From UBA5078 sp963977405 (GTDB lineage: Bacteria > Pseudomonadota > Gammaproteobacteria > Pseudomonadales > Pseudohongiellaceae): a stretch of DNA of 7,678 nt. The stretch covers positions 1 through 7,678 of the forward strand of contig CAXBOY010000124.1 of the NCBI GenBank assembly GCA_963977405.1, written 5' to 3'. Positions 1 through 6,400 of this stretch are shown in pieces. The notes below the pieces were generated by a model, which worked only from the letters and a program-made list of their open reading frames with translations, did not search any database and was not told the DNA's origin. A program made the translations under genes and the position numbers. How positions within the stretch are numbered: the first letter of the stretch is position 1; each line of letters begins with the position of its first letter.

Positions 1-56
1 CCAATTGTCCCTACGTTAACGTGTAGTTTTTTTCTTTCGAACTTACTCTTCGCCAC
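1..56 (-). CDS. tuf: Elongation factor Tu, N-terminal 18 codons only (runs off the left edge)
   Basis: EF-Tu is the GTPase that carries aminoacyl-tRNA to the ribosomal A site. Translating from the GTG at 56-54 gives MAKSKFERKKLHVNVGTI followed by the first two bases of a Gly codon. This matches the conserved start of EF-Tu that leads into the GHVDHGKT P-loop, which lies outside the window. The GTG start is supported by a very strong ribosome binding site just upstream and by the family N-terminus; E. coli tufA also starts with GTG. It lies 65 bases after the fusA stop on the same strand, the usual str operon order, so it is probably co-transcribed with fusA. One oddity is Leu in KKLHVNVG, where most EF-Tu proteins have Pro (KPHVNVG). 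The piece is too short to tell whether the genome has one or two tuf copies. Confidence 0.95.
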   Translation of the reverse strand, partial: MAKSKFERKKLHVNVGTI

Positions 57-67
57 AATATCACCTC
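57..67 (-). promoter_or_regulatory. Strong ribosome binding site of tuf
   Basis: On the minus strand GAGGTGAT (67-60) matches the 16S anti-Shine-Dalgarno complement over eight contiguous bases. The GAGG core lies seven bases before the GTG at 56. This fixes the GTG as the tuf start and suggests high translation independent of fusA. Confidence 0.85.
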
Positions 68-100
68 ATTAAAGCGTCAATTAAAGGAGTCTAGTTGGGG

Positions 101-112
101 GCACTTGCGTGC
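101..112 (-). other. Small GNRA-type hairpin in the fusA-tuf spacer
   Basis: The minus strand reads GCAC GCAA GTGC, a perfect 4-bp stem closed by a GCAA (GNRA) tetraloop. No U-tract follows, so it is not an intrinsic terminator. The stem is short and could be chance. It sits seven bases downstream of the larger hairpin on the fusA stop. Confidence 0.4.
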
Positions 113-118
113 ACACCT

Positions 119-144
119 GCATTACTGCCCTTTGGCAATAATGC
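119..144 (-). other. 11-bp hairpin spanning the fusA stop codon
   Basis: On the minus strand GCATTATTGCC (144-134) pairs with GGCAGTAATGC (129-119) across an AAAG loop. This gives 11 bp with one U-G wobble. The fusA TAA (124-122) lies in the 3' arm. The following bases, AGGTGTGC, contain no U-run, so it is not a Rho-independent terminator. It may mark an intercistronic processing or stability element, or affect translational coupling to tuf; that role is inference. Confidence 0.65.
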
Positions 145-2215
145 TCTCTTTTATGTTGTTAGGTACTTCTGCGTACTTCAAAAACTCCATGGTATATGTA
201 GCGCGACCTTGCGTTGCAGAACGCAGATCCGTTGCATAACCAAACATTTCTGACAGAGGTACTTCGGCATCAATGACGCGACCACTGGCGCTGTCTTCCA
301 TGCCTTGCACGGTGCCACGACGACGGTTTAAATCGCCCATCACGTCGCCCATGTTCTCTTCTGGCGTTACCACTTCAACCTTCATGATTGGCTCAAGCAA
401 TGCTGCATCAGCCATCAGCGCGCCTTTCTTCAACGCCATTGAGCCAGCAATCTTAAACGCCATTTCGCTAGAGTCCACATCATGGTAAGAGCCGTCATAC
501 AAGGTGACCTTCATAGCAAGCAACGGATAACCTGCTAAACAACCATTCTTCATCTGCTCTTGCACGCCCTTATCGACGGCTCCGATGAACTCTCTTGGTA
601 CGGCACCACCCACAATCTCGTTAACGAATTGGTATTCCTCGTCAGCTGGAAGAGGCTCTAAGCGCAACCATACGTGACCGAATTGGCCGCGACCACCAGA
701 CTGCTTAACGTGCTTGCCTTCCACTTCAACAGTCTTCCTGATCGTTTCACGATACGCCACTTGCGGCTTACCGATATTCGCCTCAACTGCGAATTCGCGG
801 CGCATACGGTCGACTAGTACGTCTAGGTGCAATTCACCCATGCCTGAGATAATCGTTTGGCCTGACTCTTCGTCAGTCTCTACACGGAATGATGGATCTT
901 CCTGAGCTAGCTTGCTCAAGGCAATACCCATTTTCTCTTGGTCCGCTTTCGTCTTAGGCTCTACAGCTACAGAGATAACAGGATCCGGGAAGTCCATGCG
1001 CTCTAGCGTGATGATGTTATCCGGATCACATAGCGTCTCACCAGTGGTCACGTCTTTCAGGCCGATCGCAGCGGCGATGTCGCCCGCATACACTTCTTTG
1101 ATTTCGTCACGGTTGTTGGAGCGCATTTGCACCATACGCCCGATTCGCTCTTTCTTAGACTTAACGGGGTTATAAACACCGTCGCCCGAGACCAGCTTAC
1201 CCGAGTAGACTCGGAAGAAGGTCAGTGTGCCCACATAGGGGTCAGTCGCGATCTTGAACGCAAGCGCTGCGAATGGTGCATCGTCATCAGCTTCACGAGT
1301 TGCGATGCTGCCGTCTTCTAGCTCACCCTCGATTGCTTTAACTTCTGTAGGGGCTGGCAGATACTGAATAACTGCGTCCAGCACTGCTTGCACACCCTTG
1401 TTCTTAAATGCAGAACCACAGAATGTTGGGACGATCTCGCCAGCCAGCGTACGTGCACGCAGACCTGCAACAATCTCTTCCAAGGTGAGCTCTTCGCCAC
1501 CGAGGTATTTTTCCATATAGGCGTCGTTCGCCTCTGCAGCTGCTTCTACTAGCTGCTCATGCCATGACGCGCACTCGTCGACCATGTCGGCAGGAATCTC
1601 TTCGTATTCGAAGGTTGTGCCCTGGTCAGCCTCACTCCAGATGATGCTCTTCATCTTAATAAGGTCAACCACACCGCGGAACTCATCCTCAGCGCCGATA
1701 GGCAACTGCATTGGCACTGGCAGTGCGCCTAAGCGGCTCTTAACCTGCTTCACAACACGCAGGAAGTCTGCGCCAGTGCGGTCCATCTTATTCACGAAAA
1801 TAAGGCGTGGCACTTCGTAACGGTTCGCTTGACGCCAAACTGTTTCAGTCTGAGGCTGCACACCAGAGGACGCACACAACACAACAACTGCGCCGTCGAG
1901 TACGCGCAAAGAACGCTCTACTTCAATGGTGAAGTCAACGTGCCCGGGAGTGTCGATGATATTGATGCGATGCTCATCGAACTGCTTGTACATCCCTGAC
2001 CAGAAGCATGTAACAGCGGCAGAAGTAATGGTGATACCACGCTCCTGCTCCTGCTCCATCCAATCCATGATTGCGGCGCCGTCGTGTACCTCACCAATCT
2101 TGTGTGAGATACCCGTATAAAAGAGCACGCGTTCACTGGTAGTCGTCTTACCGGCATCCACGTGAGCAACGATTCCGATATTTCTATATCGGCTCAAAGG
2201 GTGTTTTCTGGCCAC
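122..2215 (-). CDS. fusA: Translation elongation factor G
   Basis: EF-G is the ribosomal GTPase that drives translocation and, with RRF, ribosome recycling in the cytoplasm. With the GTG start at 2215 the product is 697 aa, close to the roughly 700-704 aa usual for the family. The G domain shows the P-loop AHVDAGKTT (17-25), switch I RGITITSAA, switch II DTPGHVDFT with catalytic His92, and NKMD (142-145). Domain II, domain III (ISGMGELHLDV), domain IV (GGRGQFGHVW) and domain V follow intact. An ATG at 2221 would add Met-Ile, but it lies one base from the Shine-Dalgarno core. The GTG has a good spacing, and MARKHPLSRYRNIG then aligns with the family start MARTTP-ARYRNIG. It sits 40 bases after rpsG and 65 before tuf, the canonical str order. 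This is ordinary EF-G, with no sign of a divergent paralogue. Confidence 0.98.
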   Translation of the reverse strand: MARKHPLSRYRNIGIVAHVDAGKTTTSERVLFYTGISHKIGEVHDGAAIMDWMEQEQERGITITSAAVTCFWSGMYKQFDEHRINIIDTPGHVDFTIEVERSLRVLDGAVVVLCASSGVQPQTETVWRQANRYEVPRLIFVNKMDRTGADFLRVVKQVKSRLGALPVPMQLPIGAEDEFRGVVDLIKMKSIIWSEADQGTTFEYEEIPADMVDECASWHEQLVEAAAEANDAYMEKYLGGEELTLEEIVAGLRARTLAGEIVPTFCGSAFKNKGVQAVLDAVIQYLPAPTEVKAIEGELEDGSIATREADDDAPFAALAFKIATDPYVGTLTFFRVYSGKLVSGDGVYNPVKSKKERIGRMVQMRSNNRDEIKEVYAGDIAAAIGLKDVTTGETLCDPDNIITLERMDFPDPVISVAVEPKTKADQEKMGIALSKLAQEDPSFRVETDEESGQTIISGMGELHLDVLVDRMRREFAVEANIGKPQVAYRETIRKTVEVEGKHVKQSGGRGQFGHVWLRLEPLPADEEYQFVNEIVGGAVPREFIGAVDKGVQEQMKNGCLAGYPLLAMKVTLYDGSYHDVDSSEMAFKIAGSMALKKGALMADAALLEPIMKVEVVTPEENMGDVMGDLNRRRGTVQGMEDSASGRVIDAEVPLSEMFGYATDLRSATQGRATYTMEFLKYAEVPNNIKESIIAKGQ

Positions 2216-2227
2216 AATCATACCTTC
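2216..2227 (-). promoter_or_regulatory. fusA ribosome binding site that decides the start codon
   Basis: The minus strand reads GAAGGT directly followed by ATGATT and then GTG. The AAGG core (2226-2223) is seven bases from the GTG at 2215 but only one base from the ATG at 2221. Spacing therefore favours the GTG, and the ATG falls within the spacer. Confidence 0.75.
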
Positions 2228-2249
2228 AATATATTAAGTGAATAAAATT

Positions 2250-2264
2250 CGTTTCTTAGAAACG
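2250..2264 (-). other. Hairpin with the rpsG stop codon as its loop
   Basis: The minus strand reads CGTTTC TAA GAAACG, a perfect 6-bp inverted repeat whose 3-base loop is exactly the rpsG stop codon. AATTTTATTC follows. It resembles a weak terminator, but the stem has only two G-C pairs and fusA must be expressed through it. A partial attenuator, a processing site or chance are all possible. Confidence 0.55.
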
Positions 2265-2726
2265 GTAGTGAGAGAACGCGCGGTTGGCTTCTGCCATGCG
2301 GTGCACGTCTTCGCGCTTCTTAACTGCGCTGCCACGGCCATTCGCCGCGTCACTGATCTCGCCAGCCAAACGCAAGGCCATTGATTTCTCACCACGCTTA
2401 CGCGAGTGCTCAACCAACCAACGCATTGCCAATGCTGCACGGCGCTCTGTTCTTACTTCAACAGGAACTTGATATGTCGCACCACCAACACGGCGAGATT
2501 TAACCTCAACCATAGGGGCGATAGCTTCCAAAGCCTTCTCGAAAGCCTCGAGAGGATCGGCACTGGTTTGCTTCTTGACTGTTTCGAGGGCGCCGTAAAC
2601 GATTTTCTCGGCGACTGACTTCTTGCCATCTTCCATGACGTGATTCATGAACTTGGCGAGCACTTTACTTCCATACTTGGCATCTGGCAGGACTTCCCGC
2701 TTGGCCACTACGCGTCTTCTTGGCAT
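2256..2726 (-). CDS. rpsG: 30S ribosomal protein S7
   Basis: S7 is a primary 16S rRNA binding protein that nucleates assembly of the 30S head and contacts the E-site tRNA. The 156-residue product starts MPRRRVVAKREVLPDAKYGS and has the usual basic alpha-helical body, including the conserved KSRRVGGATYQVPVEV segment and RWL near residues 77-104. It ends in MAEANRAFSHYRF. The length equals the common 156-aa form. The ATG at 2726 follows a GAGGT Shine-Dalgarno (2735-2731) with four bases between. It lies 115 bases after rpsL and 40 before the fusA GTG. In E. coli S7 is the translational repressor of this operon, acting on the rpsL-rpsG spacer; the spacer here is also well structured. Confidence 0.98.
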   Translation of the reverse strand: MPRRRVVAKREVLPDAKYGSKVLAKFMNHVMEDGKKSVAEKIVYGALETVKKQTSADPLEAFEKALEAIAPMVEVKSRRVGGATYQVPVEVRTERRAALAMRWLVEHSRKRGEKSMALRLAGEISDAANGRGSAVKKREDVHRMAEANRAFSHYRF

Positions 2727-2841
2727 AACTACCTCTATAGATTCAGGTCATCCGAAATCCCCAACAACACGGTATGTGCTATCAGCATTCGGCCTTACTG
2801 TTACTGCTAATACCAAAGCGCTTACGCGCTCTGAAAAATTC
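2727..2841 (-). promoter_or_regulatory. Structured rpsL-rpsG spacer, candidate S7 autoregulatory site
   Basis: The 115-base spacer folds by eye into three stems in transcript order. The first is the GNRA hairpin at 2814-2833. The second is a two-part helix, GGTAT/ATACC (2814-2810 with 2775-2771) followed by TAGCA/TGCTG (2809-2805 with 2787-2783), with a 7-base bulge and a 17-base loop. The third, GATTTCGG/CCTGAATC (2759-2752 with 2747-2740), has one mismatch and one wobble and ends five bases before the rpsG Shine-Dalgarno. A tandem CAGTAA repeat (2806-2795) runs from the second stem into its loop. In E. coli the same position is the S7 repressor site. Assigning that role here is inference from position and structure; I could not align it to the E. 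coli site. Confidence 0.5.
2814..2833 (-). other. 8-bp hairpin with GUAA tetraloop after rpsL
   Basis: On the minus strand CAGAGCGC pairs with GCGCTTTG across a GTAA loop of the GNRA class, with one G-U wobble. It begins eight bases after the rpsL stop. No U-tract follows, so it is not a terminator. It may stabilise the upstream message or dock with protein or RNA as part of the rpsL-rpsG control region. Confidence 0.65.
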
Positions 2842-3216
2842 TTACGCTTTAGGGCGCTTAGCACCGTACTTAGAACGGCCTTGCTTACGATCGGCTACCC
2901 CAGAGGTATCCAAGCTACCGCGCACTGTGTGGTATCGCACACCCGGAAGGTCTTTTACACGACCGCCACGAATCAGGACCACGGAGTGCTCCTGCAGGTT
3001 ATGGCCTTCACCACCAATATAGGAGGAGACTTCATAGCCATTTGTCAGACGGACACGGCACACTTTACGCAATGCTGAGTTCGGCTTCTTAGGTGTGGTG
3101 GTGTATACACGAGTACACACGCCTCTTCTCTGCGGGCAACCCTGCAAAGCGGGTACGTCGCTCTTGCTAACCCGGCTTTGTCTTGGCTTACGAACCAACT
3201 GGTTAATAGTTGCCAT
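2842..3216 (-). CDS. rpsL: 30S ribosomal protein S12
   Basis: S12 sits at the 30S decoding centre and controls accuracy. The 124-residue product is full length and colinear with the E. coli protein. It includes CPQRRGVCTRVYTTTPKKPNS near residues 27-47 and GGRVKDLPGVRYHTVRG near 84-100. Lys43 and Lys88, whose substitution gives streptomycin resistance in other bacteria, are both wild type. Asp89, the residue methylthiolated by RimO in E. coli, is present. The ATG at 3216 follows an AGGAG Shine-Dalgarno (3227-3223) six bases upstream. It is the first gene after the predicted str promoter and has a long structured leader. rpsG follows 115 bases later. Confidence 0.98.
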   Translation of the reverse strand: MATINQLVRKPRQSRVSKSDVPALQGCPQRRGVCTRVYTTTPKKPNSALRKVCRVRLTNGYEVSSYIGGEGHNLQEHSVVLIRGGRVKDLPGVRYHTVRGSLDTSGVADRKQGRSKYGAKRPKA

Positions 3217-3411
3217 TCAATACTCCTGCCTAAAACTTGCTTCTATTTAAATACACCGGCGGCACTAAACCGCCGGATATCAACCTGTTTTGCTGACGAA
3301 TGACTCGACAGATGTGGAAAACTCCACGCCCGGAACGCTGCAACACAGCGTTTTGACTCTGCAATTTCACTGTTTAGAGAGAAATTGCGGGCAATACCCG
3401 GAATAAAGGAT
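3217..3411 (-). promoter_or_regulatory. Long structured 5' leader of the str operon (rpsL leader)
   Basis: If transcription starts near 3411, the leader is about 195 bases. In transcript order it holds CGGG/CCCG (3388-3400, 4 bp), GCAATTTC/GAAATTGC (3361-3388, 8 bp, loop 12), AACGCTG/CAGCGTT (3334-3352, 7 bp, loop 5), GTGGA/TCCAC (3314-3327, 5 bp, loop 4) and CCGGCGG/CCGCCGG (3256-3276, 7 bp, loop 7). All five stems are perfectly complementary. The first two touch, sharing base 3388. Attenuator-type rpsL leaders have been predicted for Pseudomonas and Rickettsia (Rfam families), so this may be a relative. The function is inference, and no clear antiterminator pairing was found by eye. Confidence 0.55.
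3256..3276 (-). terminator. GC-rich leader hairpin, possible attenuator
   Basis: On the minus strand CCGGCGG pairs perfectly with CCGCCGG across a TTTAGTG loop; every pair is G-C. TGTATTTAAATAG follows, which is U-containing but interrupted. It ends 39 bases before the rpsL ATG. It could be a weak intrinsic terminator (attenuator) or a structural insulator before the ribosome binding site. The poor U-tract keeps confidence low for termination, while the stem itself is clear. Confidence 0.4.
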
Positions 3412-3416
3412 GCGAG

Positions 3417-3445
3417 AGTTTAAAGACCTCACACCCCATAGTCAA
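3417..3445 (-). promoter_or_regulatory. Sigma70-type promoter for rpsL-rpsG-fusA-tuf
   Basis: The -35 box is TTGACT (3445-3440, 5 of 6 to consensus) and the -10 box is TAAACT (3422-3417, 4 of 6), with an exact 17-base spacer. An initiating A at about 3411 would follow a GC-rich discriminator, CTCGC, as is typical of stringently controlled translation genes. T-rich bases just upstream (GGTTTTAGAAG) could act as a weak UP element. It lies right after rpoC and before the rpsL leader, where an operon promoter is expected. Confidence 0.65.
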
Positions 3446-3450
3446 CTTCT

Positions 3451-3473
3451 AAAACCCGAAGGATTAACCTTCG
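3451..3473 (-). terminator. Terminator-like hairpin over the rpoC stop codon
   Basis: On the minus strand CGAAGG (3473-3468) pairs with CCTTCG (3462-3457) across TTAAT, which contains the rpoC TAA. GGTTTT (3456-3451) follows. The 6-bp stem and four U residues make a short, weak intrinsic terminator at the end of the rpoBC unit, five bases before the str -35 box. Read-through into the str operon seems likely. Confidence 0.45.
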
Positions 3474-6400
3474 CCTTTTAGTGCTTCGGTCAATGCTGCT
3501 TCTACATCGCTGGCACTGACTGTTGAGCTTTCGGCGGCAGCGGCCGATTCTAGGGCCGCACGCTTACGAGACTCATGATACGCAAGACCCGTTCCTGCAG
3601 GAATCAAGCGTCCTACCACGACGTTCTCTTTCAAGCCGCGCAAGAAATCGCGCTTGCCAGTAACCGCCGCCTCAGTCAGCACGCGCGTTGTCTCTTGGAA
3701 AGACGCGGCGGAGATGAATGATTCGGTGGCCAAAGAGGCCTTGGTAATACCTAACAACATGCGGTCAAAGCGGGCTTCCACCTTGCCTTGTGCACGCATC
3801 TTGTCGTTTTCTTCTGCGACTTGCGTCAATGTAACCTGTTCGCCTTTGATAAAGCTGCTATCGCCGGTGAAGGAGATCTCAATCTTACGCAGCATCTGAC
3901 GCACGATTACTTCGATGTGCTTATCGTTAATACGCACACCTTGGAGTCGATATACTTCCTGTACTTCATTGACGATGTACTCAGCCAAGGCCTCTACACC
4001 CTTGAGGCGCAGAATATCGTGTGGCGAGGGCGGGCCATCGGAGACGACTTCACCCTTTTCGATGTATTCGCCTTCGAACACAGTCATGGTGCGCCACTTC
4101 GGAATCAATGCCTCATAGAAGCTACTACCGTCGATCGGGTTCACACCATCTTTAGGTGTAATCACTAGGCGACGCTTGCCTTTAGTTTCCTTGCCGAAGG
4201 ACACGGTACCCGAGATCTCCGCAAGAATTGCGGGCTCTTTCGGCTTACGTGCTTCGAACAAGTCTGCAACGCGTGGTAGACCACCCGTAATATCGCGCGT
4301 CTTCGAGCTCTCCTGAGGGATACGGGCGATTACGTCGCCGATATTCATAGGAGCGCCATCCTGAATTGCGATGATCGCGTTTGCAGGAAGGAAGTAATGT
4401 GCAGGAACGTTAGTGCCTGGGATACATAGCTCTTTACCATCCTTGTCCAGCAAGGTTACCGCAGGGCGTAATTCTTTCGCAGCAGAGGAGCGCTCAGCCG
4501 GGTCGATGACCGAGAGGCTTGATAGCCCCGTGATCTCGTCCGTCTGGCGACGCACAGTGATACCTTCTTCCATATTGGCGAAGGCCACTTTACCGCTTAC
4601 TTCCGAAATGATCGGGTGAGTGTGCGGATCCCAAGTTGCTACTACCTGGCCAGACTCAACCTTCAAGTCTTTGCCCAGTGTAATCATGGCACCGTAGGGA
4701 AGCTTGTACTTCTCACGCTCACGACCGCCTTCGTCGGAGACTAGGAGCTCACCGGAGCGAGAAACCACAACCAGGTTGCCCTGAATGTTCTCTACCGTCT
4801 TCATGTTGTGTAGCTGCGCACTACCCTTAGTCTTCACTTGAACGTTGTCTGCAGCTGTTGCTCGCGATGCCGCACCACCGATGTGGAAGGTACGCATGGT
4901 CAGCTGTGTACCAGGCTCACCGATAGACTGGGCAGCGATAACACCGATTGCCTCGCCAACGTTAGCAATGTGGCCACGGGCCAGATCGCGTCCGTAACAT
5001 AGACGACAGATACCGAAGCGAGTCTCACAGGTGATAGGAGAGCGCACTAACACTTCGTCCACACCTAGGGCGTCGAGCTTCTCGACTAGACGTTCGTCGA
5101 CCATGACACCAGCTTCAACGATGACTTCGCCAGTCTCTTCGTTCACCACTTCTTTAGTGAGCACTCGACCCAGTACACGATCGCCCAACGGCGCGATGAT
5201 GTCGCCGCCCTCGATCACTGGACGCATGGTCAGACCATCGGTCGAACCACAGTCGTGCTCGGTGATTACGAGATCCTGCGAAATGTCGACTAGACGACGA
5301 GTCAGATAACCTGAGTTCGCTGTCTTCAATGCCGTATCCGCTAGACCCTTACGCGCACCGTGGGTTGAGGTGAAGTACTGCACAACGCTCAAGCCTTCAC
5401 GGAAGTTCGCCGTGATGGGCGTCTCGATGATCGAGCCGTCAGGACGCGCCATCAGACCACGCATACCGGCCAATTGACGAATCTGTGCGGGCGAGCCACG
5501 AGCGCCGGAGTCGGCATAAATATAAACAGAGTTGAAAGACTCTTGACGCTCTTCTTCGCCCTTCTTATTGATAACTGGCTCTGTGGAGAGGCCGTCCATC
5601 ATAGACTTGGCAACGAGGTCGTTGGCACGAGACCAAATGTCGATCACTTTGTTGTATTTCTCGCCCTGAGTCACAAGACCCGAGGCGTATTGGTTTTCGA
5701 TCTCTTCAACTTCGGAATCGGCCTGAGCAATAATCGACGCCTTCTCTACCGGGATTACGAAGTCATTCACACCGATTGAGGAACCGGAGCGAGTGGAGTA
5801 CTTGTAACCTGTATACATGAGCTGGTCGGCAAATATGACCGTCTCTTTCAAGCCTACATAGCGGTAACAGGCGTTCAAGATTCCGGAGATCTGCTTCTTA
5901 GTCATCTTCTGATTGACCATAGAGAACGGCAGGCCGTCTGGCACGATGTTGAATAACAACACGCGACCGACAGTGGTTTCCACCATTTCTACTTTGGTCT
6001 CTTTCTCGCCATCGCTATTGGTGGCGGTACTGGAGATACGTGCCTTGATGCGTGCTTGCAAGTGAGCATGACCAGTCTCGTAGGCACGCTGCACTTCTGC
6101 TGCGTCTGCGAAGACCATGTCCTCGCCCTTTGCGTTTACGCGCGCACGGGTCATGTAATAGAGACCCAATACGACGTCTTGCGAAGGCACGATGATCGGC
6201 TCGCCGCTGGCGGGGGCCAAGATGTTGTTAGTAGACATCATCAACGTACGCGCCTCGAGCTGAGCTTCCAGCGTCAAAGGTACGTGAACAGCCATTTGGT
6301 CACCGTCGAAGTCGGCGTTGTAGGCCGCACAAACGAGTGGGTGCAACTGAATCGCTTTACCTTCAATCAGCACAGGCTCGAACGCCTGAATGCCCAAACG

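Noticed and set aside
60..80. TTGACG at 80-75 as a -35 box of a tuf promoter
   Set aside because: The only -10-like sequence downstream (TATTGT) is 14 bases away and overlaps the tuf start codon, so it would give no usable leader.
2647..3078. Plus-strand open frame of 143 codons
   Set aside because: It lies antisense to rpsG, the spacer and rpsL, with no recognisable protein features or ribosome binding site. It is a shadow of highly conserved genes.
2842..3216. Streptomycin-resistance substitutions in S12
   Set aside because: Lys43 and Lys88 and their neighbours are wild type, so there is no sign of resistance from rpsL.
3369..3380. boxA-like CTCTAAACA in the leader loop
   Set aside because: It is one base shorter than the rRNA boxA core CTCTTTAACA and lies in a hairpin loop with no boxB-like partner in the expected order. 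The match is too weak to claim.
3418..3424. TCTTTAA resembling the boxA core
   Set aside because: It overlaps the predicted -10 box and so would not be in the transcript from that promoter.
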